Notes under the pieces: generated by a model
What the model was told of the DNA's origin: nothing
What the model saw: only the letters and a program-made list of their open reading frames with translations
The model's database searches: none
Shown here: piece after piece, positions 1 through 8,254 of the stretch
Position numbering within the stretch: position 1 is the stretch's first letter
Layout: each line of letters starts with the position of its first letter
Made by a program: the position numbers and the translations under genes
Source of the DNA: Ancylobacter vacuolatus
GTDB lineage: Bacteria; Pseudomonadota; Alphaproteobacteria; Rhizobiales; Xanthobacteraceae
DNA length: 64,000 bases
Direction: 5' to 3'
Assembly: GCF_030813595.1 (NCBI RefSeq)
Contig: NZ_JAUSUH010000012.1
Location: forward strand, 124,001-188,000

Positions 1-534
1 GATCAGCTTGCGCAAATCATGCGCGGCGGCGGGATACTGGCCGAAGGCCTCGCGGTCGTCGTACCAGTATTTGGTCAGCAGCCGCACGCCCTGCTTCGCA
101 ATGGCGAGAAAGGGCTCGCCTTCCGGGCAGCCGGCGACATAGCGAATGCGGATCGTGTCCGGCGCGGCATCCAACGGCCAGGGGGAAGCAGGCAGAAGCT
201 GCCCATCCACCCGCCGCCCATCGGCAAAGCGCACGTCAGCGGCATCAATGGTCTGCTCGGCACCCTCGGCATCGACATAGGCGATGCTGACAAGCGAGGT
301 GAAGGTGGGCGCCGGAATGTCGATGCCCCCGCACGGAAAGCAGGGGAGATCGAATTCCAGCGTCTGGGCGCCAATGGCGCGGCCGATGCTGCGAGGGCCG
401 TCGAAAAACGCCGAAGCCGACGCGAGGAAGGCGTTGATCAGATCGTCTTCCAGGGTGGAATCCACGCGCAGATACAGCTTGGCCTCCACCAGCGTCACGA
501 GCGGATCCGGTGCTTCGACGACCCTCGGCAGCAT
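1..534 (-). CDS. Phage head-tail connector protein, gp6-like (partial, runs off left edge)
   Basis: I translated this directly from the minus strand. ATG at 534-532 opens a frame without stops to the window edge (178 codons). The N-terminus begins MLPRVVEAPDPLVTLVEAK, followed by an acidic, helical DDLINAF segment and later RIRYVAGCPEG and LLTKYWYDDREAF. This is the pattern of the HK97 gp6-like head-tail connector family, whose members begin with an 'EAK..LRVD....D..I' helix. Connectors form a ring under the portal, linking head and tail. The gene begins 4 nt after the previous stop, in the expected late order portal-protease-capsid-connector. The C-terminus is not visible. Confidence 0.8.
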   Translation of the reverse strand, partial: MLPRVVEAPDPLVTLVEAKLYLRVDSTLEDDLINAFLASASAFFDGPRSIGRAIGAQTLEFDLPCFPCGGIDIPAPTFTSLVSIAYVDAEGAEQTIDAADVRFADGRRVDGQLLPASPWPLDAAPDTIRIRYVAGCPEGEPFLAIAKQGVRLLTKYWYDDREAFGQYPAAAHDLRKLI

Positions 535-538
535 GGCG

Positions 539-976
539 TCAGGCCTGGTCGGCTTCGGGCTTGTTGAAGCCATGGCCCTTCAGCACGATGGCGGCGATCG
601 GCGTGCCGGTGCCGTGCGTGCCGGCGAAGTCGGCCAGAAGCTTCAGATAGCGCCGCCCGCCTTTGTAGCCGGCGCGGTAGACCGCTGCCGCCGCATGCGC
701 CGCCACCAGCGACTTGATGATCCCGCCCGCGGCGACGGTGACGCCGAGCACGTCCTTCTGCTCCACCGCGTCATAGGTCGAATCGTCGTCGCTGTGCGTC
801 AGCTTGAATTCGACCTTGTTGGTGCCGGAAAAGGTGATGCCGCCAATGCCGATGGCGAGCACGATCTCGGCGGCGTTGTAGCCCTGCAGGTCGATGGCGG
901 CAGGGGTATTGTCGGCCGACAGGGTGGCGTTGCCGATGGCAACGGCCGCCGTCAGCCCCGAATGAATGTCCTTCAT
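539..976 (-). CDS. Small head-region phage protein, unknown
   Basis: A 145-residue protein between the major capsid gene and the connector gene. I chose the start at MKDIHSG because an AAAGGG ribosome site lies just upstream; a longer frame reaches 1024. The sequence is rich in Ala, Gly and Ile with alternating hydrophobic residues (AAEIVLAIGIGG) and a YRAGYKGGRRYLKLLADFAG stretch, consistent with a beta-rich virion protein. No catalytic motif is seen. Its place suggests a head-completion, decoration or capsid-stabilising role, but this is inferred from position only. Confidence 0.65.
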   Translation of the reverse strand: MKDIHSGLTAAVAIGNATLSADNTPAAIDLQGYNAAEIVLAIGIGGITFSGTNKVEFKLTHSDDDSTYDAVEQKDVLGVTVAAGGIIKSLVAAHAAAAVYRAGYKGGRRYLKLLADFAGTHGTGTPIAAIVLKGHGFNKPEADQA

Positions 977-1064
977 GGGGAAGCCCTTTGCGAAGAGGTG
1001 GGTTTTGCCGCAGGGGCGCGGCATCAGGCCGGCGGCGCGCGCCGCCGGCCGGGGCGCGATATCG

Positions 1065-2459
1065 TCAGGTGCTGATCTTCAGCAGCTTGATGGCCTCGAA
1101 GTTCTGCACGCCGCCGCCAACCCGCTTGGTGGTGTAGAACGCCACCTTGCCGTTCACCTTGTAGGGGTTGCGGAGCACGCGGATGCCGGCGCGGTCGATC
1201 ACGAGATAGCCACGCTGAAAGTCGCCGAAGGCGATCGGGAAGGCATTGGCCGCCACCGAAGGCATGTTGTCGTCGGTGATCACGGGCTTGCCGAGAATGG
1301 TCGACGGCGCCTCGGGGGTGGTCGGCGGCGCCCAGAGATAATTACCCTGTCCGTCCTTCATCTTGCGCAGCGAGCCCACCGTGACATCGGACATCAGCCA
1401 GTTGGCATTGTTGCGATAGCCGGCCTTCAGCGCGTGGAAGACTTCGATCAGCGCATCGGCCGGCGCCGAAGTGGCGAAGGCCGCGGCAGCGCCGCTGACG
1501 ATGAAGCCGAGCTTGCCCCAGGCATAGGAGGCATTCGCCACCATGTCATAGGAGAGCAGCCCGCGGGGCTTCTTCACGCCATTGCCGGTGATGAAGGAGG
1601 CGCCTTCCATCTCGGCGAAGGTGGTGGACACCTCGTCGGCCAGCCACTGCTCGATGTCGATCCGCGCGTCGTCGAGCACGATCTGGGTGGCGTAGGGCTC
1701 AGCATAGAGCTCCGCCACCGGGAATTCCGTCGACTTCAGCTTGGGCGTTTCCGTCTCGGTGCGCGCATCTTCCTCGCCCACCCAGCCGGCGCCGGCGCCG
1801 CCCATATTGACATCCTTGGTGTAGGAGCCGGTCGAGATCGTGATGACGCGGGAGGCCGAGCGCAGCGCCGAGACGGTGCCGAGCACGCGGTCGATGGTGG
1901 CTTCCATCGTGGTGGGCACCACGAACCCACCATCGGGGTTGGACTGGCTGGTGAGGCCGGCCTTCACTTCCAGATCGCGCAGGCCATCCTTCACGTCGCG
2001 GCGGAAGTAGGATTCGAAGGCGTGGGCATGCGCCTGCACATCGGCATTCGGCGCACCGCCGCCACCGCCGCCGAGCTTCAGCGCGGCAATAGCGGCATTG
2101 ATCTCGTCGAGCGCGGCGGTATGCCGGGAAATGTCGGCGTTGATGCGCTCGACCTTTTCGGTCTGCACCGGGTCATCCACCTTCTTACGGATGTCGGCCA
2201 AGGCCTTTTCCTGCTCGGCCTTGAAGGCTTCGACGGTGCGGCGAAGTTCATTGAACACCTTCACCGGGTCGTCATTGGCATCGGCGCGCACCCGCTGGAT
2301 GCCGCGAAACGAAGACGCCGGCGCGGCGAACATCGCCATGGCGGCAGGGGCGGCGAGGCCGCTGGAATAGTGCGCGAGAGCCGTCATCACATGGGCGTCG
2401 ACACACAGGAGGGCGATTGCCGCGACGGCCAGCGCCGCGAGCAGAATGTTGCGCTTCAT
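1065..2459 (-). CDS. Major capsid protein, HK97 gp5 fold
   Basis: A 464-residue HK97-family capsid subunit. Residues about 60-130 form a charged, coiled-coil-like delta domain (VKVFNELRRTVEAFKAEQEK). The core begins near residue 165 with GLTSQSNPDGGFVVPTTME and contains EMEGASFITGNGVKKPRGLL and VIDRAGIRVLRNPY, signatures of this fold. Prohead subunits assemble on the portal and the delta domain is normally removed by the adjacent protease. Unusually, residues 1-45 look like a signal anchor: MKRN followed by about 18 hydrophobic residues, then a second apolar stretch. Internal Met residues (25, 41, 43) offer alternative starts. The gene is 12 nt downstream of the protease gene. Confidence 0.93.
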   Translation of the reverse strand: MKRNILLAALAVAAIALLCVDAHVMTALAHYSSGLAAPAAMAMFAAPASSFRGIQRVRADANDDPVKVFNELRRTVEAFKAEQEKALADIRKKVDDPVQTEKVERINADISRHTAALDEINAAIAALKLGGGGGGAPNADVQAHAHAFESYFRRDVKDGLRDLEVKAGLTSQSNPDGGFVVPTTMEATIDRVLGTVSALRSASRVITISTGSYTKDVNMGGAGAGWVGEEDARTETETPKLKSTEFPVAELYAEPYATQIVLDDARIDIEQWLADEVSTTFAEMEGASFITGNGVKKPRGLLSYDMVANASYAWGKLGFIVSGAAAAFATSAPADALIEVFHALKAGYRNNANWLMSDVTVGSLRKMKDGQGNYLWAPPTTPEAPSTILGKPVITDDNMPSVAANAFPIAFGDFQRGYLVIDRAGIRVLRNPYKVNGKVAFYTTKRVGGGVQNFEAIKLLKIST

Positions 2460-2470
2460 GGCGCGTCCTT

Positions 2471-3325
2471 TCAGCTTTTCAGGTTTTCCATGAACCGACG
2501 AATGTCGGCGAGGTCGACGCCTGCATCGCGCGTGGCGTTCCGGGTTGCATCGCGCTGGCCCAGAGAGAAGATTTCGTCCCGCTGCTTCCGGGTGAGGCCG
2601 GCATGCGCCAGCTTGGCCTCCCAGCGGCGGCGGGCGAGAATGGGTTCGGGAACGTCGGCCCGCGCCGAGGGGGCGGCATCCGCCGCGCCGTCGAAAGTGC
2701 CATCGGCGAACTTCTGATCAATCGCCTCGGCCGCCGTCAGATAGGTGCCATCCGAGCGGCGAGAAGGGCCGTCGAGCATGGCGATGATGTCGGCCTCGCT
2801 CTTCCCCGTCCGCCCGGCATAGATCGCCGCCATGTTGCGGTCGAACCCGTCGAACACGGGCGCTGCCGCCGTGAAGTCGTGATAGTTGCCGATCACCGCG
2901 CCCCAGGCGCGATGGATCATCATGGTGGTGCCTTCGCCCATCAGCACCTCGTCGCCGGCCATGGCGATGATCGAGGCGGCGGAGGCGGCGATTCCCATCA
3001 CCTTCACCGTCACCTTGCCCGGGTGCTCGGCCAGCTGGTTATAGATCGCCAGGCCCTCGAACATGTCGCCGCCCGGCGAATTGATCTTCACCGTCACGTC
3101 GCGACCGCCGATGCTGCGCAGGATCCCGCCCATTTTCTTGGCGGTGAAGCCATCGCCCGACCACCAGTCCTCGCCGATCACGTCATAGAGCGAGATCGTG
3201 TTGGCGTCGTCATCCGCCGCCAGCGGGCGCTCCGCCCAATGCGACAAGGCATCCGCCCGTGCATCCCAGCTGTAGCAATTGGGCAGCGCCACCGCGCTCG
3301 CCTTACGCAGGGTTTTGAGGCTCAT
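2471..3325 (-). CDS. Head maturation (prohead) protease, ClpP-related S14/S49 type
   Basis: A 284-residue serine protease of the ClpP fold that would cut the capsid delta domain during head maturation. Visible motifs are NSPGGD (residues 82-87), GIAAS with the likely nucleophile Ser115, and MMIHRAWG with the likely catalytic His138; the Asp lies further on. The C-terminal 80 residues are charged and probably bind the capsid or are self-cleaved. I chose the start at MSLKTLRK, which overlaps the 3' end of the portal gene by 23 nt; the open frame extends further but is only portal shadow. Portal-protease-capsid is the standard HK97 order. Confidence 0.92.
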   Translation of the reverse strand: MSLKTLRKASAVALPNCYSWDARADALSHWAERPLAADDDANTISLYDVIGEDWWSGDGFTAKKMGGILRSIGGRDVTVKINSPGGDMFEGLAIYNQLAEHPGKVTVKVMGIAASAASIIAMAGDEVLMGEGTTMMIHRAWGAVIGNYHDFTAAAPVFDGFDRNMAAIYAGRTGKSEADIIAMLDGPSRRSDGTYLTAAEAIDQKFADGTFDGAADAAPSARADVPEPILARRRWEAKLAHAGLTRKQRDEIFSLGQRDATRNATRDAGVDLADIRRFMENLKS

Positions 3326-4598
3326 TGCTCGGATCTTCCTGTGTTGCCGGCGGCGGCACGGGGGCGGATGGCATGGCATCGGACGGCAGGTCGTCGCCGC
3401 CCGGCAGCGGGCTGAAGCCGGTCGCCCGGCGCGCCTCATTCTTGGTAAGCCAGCCGCCCCGTCCGCCGGCGCCCAGCGCCTTGGAAAAGAAGTCGGCCTG
3501 ATCCTTCATCGAGCCGCGCAGCAGCTCCTGCTCGTCAAAGTCCACGCGATAGCCGGCGCGGCGCTCCTCACGGGTCAGGGCGCAGCGCGCCAGCGCCTCC
3601 TCCCACACCGTGAACCATGGCGCGAGGCCGAAGCGGACAAACATGGTCGCCAGCTGCTCGATGCCGGAACCCCAGGACGTTTCGTCCACCATCAGCAGCG
3701 GCCGCGGCACGCCGAAGGCGCGGGCAACCTCTTCCACCTGGTATTGGCGGGTTTCCAGATGCTGGTTGTCCACCGCCGAACTGGAGATGGCGGCAACGGT
3801 TCCGCCCTCCTCAAGAATGAGGTGGCGCCCTGCGTTCTCGCCGCCGGCGCGCCGCGAGGCCATGCCTTCCTGCAGGCGCTGATAGGCCTCGGGCGAAAGA
3901 TGCTCCGGGAATTGGAAAGCGCCCGGTGTGATCTGTCCGTTCTTGAACAGGTTGGCCGCCGCCTGCTCGGCCTTCAGCGCCAGCCCCAGCGCTTCCTTGG
4001 CGTAGCGGGTGCGCGAAAGCCCGTTCAGCCCGTCCACCGACGTACCGCGCAGGTGCAAAATCTCCTGCGGCGTGAAGATCGCCACCCCGCCATCGGGGCG
4101 GCTGTAATGGTAGCGGACGCTATAGTCCGGCATCTGCTCCACCCGCACCCGGTGAGGGTCAAGCGGAATAAGCCGGATCACCCGACCCATCGACCAGACC
4201 GCCAGGGCGAAGGCGTTTTCATAAAGCAGCGCCCGCGCCTGCATCGTGCTCTTGAACTCGAAAGGCGTTTGCCAGCCATTCGGTTCATGCATCAGCACCC
4301 AGTAGAGCGGGTGGTTCACCTCTGTCGTCAGCGTGCCATCAGCAAGCACACGGATCACCGGGGCCGGCAGCCGCCCGACAGCGGAAGAGATCAGGTCGAT
4401 GCACCGGAACGCCGCTGATACCCGCAGCGCCGCCAGCGGCGTCATTACCACGCCGCTCTCGGTCTCGGCTCCGCCCCGCAGCTGGGCGGCGAAATTCGGA
4501 TCGCTGATGTCGATCTCGACACCGCCATCGCCGGCGCTTGCGCGCACCGATGCCGTCCCGGCACCGAACATGCCTCGCAGCCAGCCCAGGGCGCTCAT
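3303..4598 (-). CDS. Portal protein, HK97 family
   Basis: A 431-residue portal subunit, which forms the dodecameric DNA channel at one capsid vertex. The family pattern is clear: an early AAFRCIDLISSAVGRLPAPV segment, HPLYWVLMHEPNGWQTPFEF, the beta-rich RLIPLDPHRVRVEQ block, the EILHLRGTSVDGLNGLS motif, and AFGVPRPLLM before the crown/stem region. The C-terminus is a Pro-rich tail. It starts 6 nt after the large terminase and its end overlaps the protease start, as expected for translationally coupled head genes. Confidence 0.95.
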   Translation of the reverse strand: MSALGWLRGMFGAGTASVRASAGDGGVEIDISDPNFAAQLRGGAETESGVVMTPLAALRVSAAFRCIDLISSAVGRLPAPVIRVLADGTLTTEVNHPLYWVLMHEPNGWQTPFEFKSTMQARALLYENAFALAVWSMGRVIRLIPLDPHRVRVEQMPDYSVRYHYSRPDGGVAIFTPQEILHLRGTSVDGLNGLSRTRYAKEALGLALKAEQAAANLFKNGQITPGAFQFPEHLSPEAYQRLQEGMASRRAGGENAGRHLILEEGGTVAAISSSAVDNQHLETRQYQVEEVARAFGVPRPLLMVDETSWGSGIEQLATMFVRFGLAPWFTVWEEALARCALTREERRAGYRVDFDEQELLRGSMKDQADFFSKALGAGGRGGWLTKNEARRATGFSPLPGGDDLPSDAMPSAPVPPPATQEDPSNEPQNPA

Positions 4599-4604
4599 GA
4601 TGCC

Positions 4605-6314
4605 TCACACATAAAGAACGCCGCGCGTCTCGTAGACCGAGCGCGGGTTATGGGCGACAGGGTTGAGGAACATCAGCATGGCGGCGTTAAACAGCGCCAT
4701 CAGCATGTCGATCTTCCCGGCACCGGCCAGTTCCTTGGTCACGACATAGTTGCTGCCGCGCAGCGTCTGCTTCGCGTTGCTGACACACCACGCCATGATG
4801 GGCTGGTCGCCATGCACCATCCGCCCGCCTTCCAGCTTCAGCGGCACCGAGGAAATCGCCGTCTGCAGCTTCCAGCCCTGCGTCACCGCCTCCACCAGCG
4901 GCTGCGTCAGTTTCTTTTCTTCCAGCGCGTCGAGCAGCAGCGCGATGCCGGCGCTGTCCAGCCCGATCCCGCTCGTCTCCGGCAGCAGGCCGCTTTCCTT
5001 CAGCACCCGGCAAATCTCCGCCGCCTGCTCGGCCTGCTCTTCGCCGGTCTCGACCAGAACAAGATCGCCATCCTCGACGAAGTCGCGCAGCCGCGAGGCG
5101 ATGCTCTTGCGCTCCTCGAAGACACTCGGACGCGCCCAGGCCCGCCCCCAGCCAAGCCACCGCTTGGTGCGCGTCTCCCGGCCCAGCACATAGAGCGCGG
5201 CGAGATCGTCGGCGCCGCCCCAGTCGATCCCGACCGTGCACACTTCCGATCGCGCCAGCAGTTCATCAAGGCCTGTAAGGCGGCTGTCGATGCAGCTCGC
5301 CCAGTGGGGGGTGCCAGACCAACCGTCACCGGAGAGGCCAACACCGATCTCTATATTGAGGTGCTGCGAGGCCCATATCTGTTCGGCCTCCCGCGTGACC
5401 TTGCCATTGTTCTCATAGTCGTCGATCAGCGCCTGGCGATCGATTGAGCGGTCGATATTCGGCAGTACGAGATCCCAGTTCTTCGGGTCGCGCCAGAAGG
5501 CTTGGTCGAGCTGCTTCTCGACAGGAAATTCGTACAGGACCGGCAGCATGATCGGGGAGGGGCCTCCCTTGCCGTCGCGGATCTTGCGCGCCTTCTCCAG
5601 TTCCGTCTTCCAGATGCCCGCGGGCGGTTCATCCGACTGGGTCGTGATCATCAGCACCTTGCCGCGCTGTTTGGTGATGCCACCCCCTCGGATCTGCTGC
5701 ATCACCGCCGCCGCCTTGGCCTTCTTCCCCAGCTCATGCAATTCGTCGATGATCGTGAGAATCGGTATCTCGCCCGTCACGATGGTCGTGTCGAAGGTCT
5801 TCACATCGAGCGCGGTGCCGGTCTTGTTGCGGGTGATGCACTTGAGGTGATCCTGCACCTTGAAGATATCCCGCAGCCGGGAATCGAGGCGGATCATCCC
5901 CTGCGCCTGGTCGAAGCAGCGCTCCGAAATGTTCTGGCTGGGCGCCACCAGCAACATCTGCCGGTTCGGCGTCTCCTCCATGTAGAGCGCGGTCAAGCCG
6001 AGCGCGGCCACATTGGTGGTCTTGGAGTTCTTTTTCGGCACCATGCAGAGCAGTTCCCAAACCAGCGCTAGCCCCGTTTCCGGGTCTTCGCTGGCGAGGA
6101 ATGCGCACAATATGTCGCGGAACCACTCGCCGCAGGCCTCCACCATTGGCGGGTTTCCCGGCACATCCGGAAGCCGCAGACGGTTGAAGAACGCCTTCCC
6201 TTTGGCCGCCTTTGCCGGATTGAATGGCACGTCGGCCATCGGCGGCAGCCCGGCCTGCAGCCGCTCCCACCAGTCCGGGCAGGCGAAGCGGGGAAGGGCG
6301 TCAGTGGCGGGCAA
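4605..6314 (-). CDS. terL: Terminase large subunit
   Basis: A 569-residue DNA-packaging motor. The N-terminal ATPase has a Walker A-like VPKKNSKTT (residues 92-100) and a Walker B ILTIIDELHEL with Asp190-Glu191. The C-terminal nuclease domain starts near residue 360, with GIDWGG (Asp364 a probable metal ligand) and a later GLDSAG. Length and motif order match the HK97/phiC31-like TerL group. It pumps DNA into proheads through the portal and cuts concatemers. Its start overlaps the small-subunit gene by 14 nt, indicating coupled translation. Confidence 0.95.
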   Translation of the reverse strand: MPATDALPRFACPDWWERLQAGLPPMADVPFNPAKAAKGKAFFNRLRLPDVPGNPPMVEACGEWFRDILCAFLASEDPETGLALVWELLCMVPKKNSKTTNVAALGLTALYMEETPNRQMLLVAPSQNISERCFDQAQGMIRLDSRLRDIFKVQDHLKCITRNKTGTALDVKTFDTTIVTGEIPILTIIDELHELGKKAKAAAVMQQIRGGGITKQRGKVLMITTQSDEPPAGIWKTELEKARKIRDGKGGPSPIMLPVLYEFPVEKQLDQAFWRDPKNWDLVLPNIDRSIDRQALIDDYENNGKVTREAEQIWASQHLNIEIGVGLSGDGWSGTPHWASCIDSRLTGLDELLARSEVCTVGIDWGGADDLAALYVLGRETRTKRWLGWGRAWARPSVFEERKSIASRLRDFVEDGDLVLVETGEEQAEQAAEICRVLKESGLLPETSGIGLDSAGIALLLDALEEKKLTQPLVEAVTQGWKLQTAISSVPLKLEGGRMVHGDQPIMAWCVSNAKQTLRGSNYVVTKELAGAGKIDMLMALFNAAMLMFLNPVAHNPRSVYETRGVLYV

Positions 6315-6789
6315 AGCTCGCCGCCTCCTGCTCCAGATCAGCCATCAGGTCGGCGTCGGCCTCCAGCGCGCGCTCCTTGTCGATCACCTTCTTGCCGATC
6401 CGCTCCGGCGCCGGCGCTCCGCGATCACTCGGCGGCGCCTTGCCCATATCATCCTCCATCCGCATCAGGTCGGAGCGCTCGACCATCCGGCCCAGCTCCT
6501 TCAACGCCTGTATGTTCCCGGCGTTGGCCTGCTCCATGGCGATCTCGAAACGCCGCGCATCGAGCCGGTCGCGCATCGCGTCCCGCGCCCGGAGCTCGGC
6601 TCTAAAATAGCGCTTCACGGTCGCCGGTGAGACGCCAATCCCGTTGGCCATCCGCGTGATAGACCAACCAAGAGCCAGTAAGAGCTTGATTTTATTACGA
6701 TCTTTCTCCGATGGCTCAAACGAAGGGCGACCACGCCGCCCCTGACCGACCCGGATCGGATGCCCGAACAGGTCGAATTTTTCGTCCAT
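6301..6789 (-). CDS. terS: Terminase small subunit (DNA-recognition subunit)
   Basis: A 162-residue protein starting at MDEKFDLFG, chosen for its GGGGA ribosome site and because the preceding 54 codons are low-complexity. A helix-turn-helix lies in residues about 28-60 (LALGWSITRMANGIGVSPATVKRYF), followed by long charged helices typical of TerS oligomerisation. It would bind the packaging site and hand DNA to TerL, whose gene it overlaps by 14 nt. Recognition rests on the HTH and on its position directly before terL. Confidence 0.82.
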   Translation of the reverse strand: MDEKFDLFGHPIRVGQGRRGRPSFEPSEKDRNKIKLLLALGWSITRMANGIGVSPATVKRYFRAELRARDAMRDRLDARRFEIAMEQANAGNIQALKELGRMVERSDLMRMEDDMGKAPPSDRGAPAPERIGKKVIDKERALEADADLMADLEQEAASFARH

Positions 6790-6937
6790 CAGAAAAAAAT
6801 CCCCGAATGAGAAGGACGCGGGTAGGGAAGCGGGGGGGCTGGGAGACTTTTCACCCCCCCCACCCCCTGCCGAAAATCCAATATTGTGAGCGTAAGGCTT
6901 GCCTTGTGGGCTTGTTGATCCCTTGCCACAGAGGGCA
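6790..6937. other. Non-coding gap with G/C homopolymer tracts, candidate cos region
   Basis: About 150 nt without a gene lies between the HNH nuclease and terS genes. It holds a run of seven G near 6832 and, about 20 nt later, a run of eight C followed by A and five C (around 6853-6867). In HK97-like phages that carry an HNH gene next to terS, the cohesive-end site usually lies in this interval. The tracts could alternatively be simple low-complexity sequence; no cleavage site can be proven by reading. Confidence 0.35.
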
Positions 6938-7297
6938 TCACCAGCCAGCACGCCGCTCCTCTGCCTGCTTCACCTTGTCGTGGCACGGCTTGCACAAGGT
7001 CTGCAGGTTGTTCTCATCCCAGAACAACGCTTCGTCACCGTGATGCGGCACGCGATGATCGCAGACGAGCCGTGACGTGTTCGGCTCTATCACCCTGCAT
7101 CCGGGCATCTGGCAGGCGAACAGGTCCCGCAGGAACACCTTCAGCCGCAGACGTTTCCACCGGGCCAGATCGTACCAGGCGCGCCACGGCTTGGTCGCAT
7201 AGCGCAACCTATCCCGAGAGGGGCCATCATGGGCTTGAGTGGCGAGACGGGAGGGGGCCACCTTGTAGCGCGAGGGGATCGCCTTCAGCCGCCCCAT
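6938..7297 (-). CDS. HNH endonuclease, packaging-associated
   Basis: A 119-residue HNH nuclease. The motif spans CQMPGCRV, then CDHRVPHHG, then NNLQTLCKPCHDKVK, giving two Cys pairs for structural zinc and the His-Asn-His metal core. HNH proteins encoded beside terminase genes in cos phages (the HK97 gp74 type) assist TerL in cutting cos. I chose ATG at 7297 because GGAGG sits 6 nt upstream; a GTG two codons earlier is also possible. It is the first gene after the hairpin at 7.33 kb and may begin the late transcript. Confidence 0.92.
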   Translation of the reverse strand: MGRLKAIPSRYKVAPSRLATQAHDGPSRDRLRYATKPWRAWYDLARWKRLRLKVFLRDLFACQMPGCRVIEPNTSRLVCDHRVPHHGDEALFWDENNLQTLCKPCHDKVKQAEERRAGW

Positions 7298-7317
7298 CGC
7301 CACCCTCCAGACATGCG

Positions 7318-7350
7318 AAAGGCCCGAAGCGTTTTCGCCCGGGCCTCTTT
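7318..7350 (-). terminator. Stem-loop between early and late leftward genes
   Basis: AGGCCCG (7320-7326) pairs perfectly with CGGGCCT (7340-7346), with an inner GCG/CGC pairing around a TTTT loop. It lies 40 nt after the stop of the 7387-8238 gene and just before the HNH gene. The following T tract is short on both strands, so it is a weak intrinsic terminator or an antitermination point separating early replication genes from late packaging genes. Confidence 0.5.
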
Positions 7351-7386
7351 ATCCGTGCACAGTGAGCACCAAAACCAAGGCGCGCG

Positions 7387-8238
7387 TCAAGCCCCCATCA
7401 TCGACAAACCGCGCAATGACGGGAGAATGCGGCTTTGCCGGCCCTCCGGCTCCCACGGGCGGGCCGCGCGTGCCGGCCCGGTGGCCCTGTGCGCGTCGAG
7501 CGATTCGCCCAGCATGCTCGCCAGCGCGGTGAGGGCGGCATGCCACACCTCATATTCCGCACGGTCGCAGGCGGCATGCACCGGTGAGGGCACCAGCTCC
7601 ATCTTGCGATAGGCGCCGGGGTAGGCCCGTCGGCGCGAGGCGCACCACCCATCCACCTCATGCTCGTTATAGCCGATGATCTCGCCGTTCACGGTCTGCG
7701 GCACCTTGCGCTTCATGAACCACTTGGGGTGCCCGCCATTGTCGCCGCGCACATAGCGATACTCGATCGGCTCCGCCTCCCAGTCCGGCACCGTGCCCAT
7801 CATGGCATGCTTGCGCACCAGCCAGCCGGGCGAGGTCTTGAACCTCAAGCCCCCATCCTCGCCGGGCACCGCCAGCCGGTCGAGTGCATCGGAAATCACC
7901 TTCGCGCCGGCCTCGCCCCAGCCATCGGCTGGCGCCATGTCGGCGAAGGGCCACCAGCCCGCCGGCACATCGAGGTGCAGCCCGTCCAGCTCCGCCACCA
8001 CGCGGTCGATGGCCAGCGCGTCCGCATGCGGCCCGCCCGTCGCCATCCGGTCAGGCGTCACGCCATAGACGTTCCGCACATCCCGGTCGTCGATCACCGT
8101 ACCCAGCTTGCCAAAGAGCGACATGGAGGCCCAGCCCGCCCCGTGCGCCGCCGGCCCTGTCGGCGCTGCCGGCACCTTCGGCAGTTCCGTCCGGTACGCC
8201 CAGATCAGCAGATCCTCGATATCGGTGGTCGTCTTCAT
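7387..8238 (-). CDS. Phage hypothetical protein (last gene of replication block)
   Basis: A 283-residue protein with no catalytic motif that I recognise. The start at MKTTTDIEDLLIWAYRTELPK is preferred because the extra upstream codons run through the iteron repeats. The N-terminal IEDLLIWAYR helix recalls short phage proteins that begin with an 'LLxWAY' segment, some of them antitermination-type, but the similarity is too short to assign a role. The middle holds GWWPFADM, TSPGWLVRKHAMMG and a Lys/Arg-rich region. It follows the helicase gene across the repeat array and precedes the stem-loop. Confidence 0.7.
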   Translation of the reverse strand: MKTTTDIEDLLIWAYRTELPKVPAAPTGPAAHGAGWASMSLFGKLGTVIDDRDVRNVYGVTPDRMATGGPHADALAIDRVVAELDGLHLDVPAGWWPFADMAPADGWGEAGAKVISDALDRLAVPGEDGGLRFKTSPGWLVRKHAMMGTVPDWEAEPIEYRYVRGDNGGHPKWFMKRKVPQTVNGEIIGYNEHEVDGWCASRRRAYPGAYRKMELVPSPVHAACDRAEYEVWHAALTALASMLGESLDAHRATGPARAARPWEPEGRQSRILPSLRGLSMMGA

Positions 8239-8254
8239 CGCCGGCCCCTGTTGC

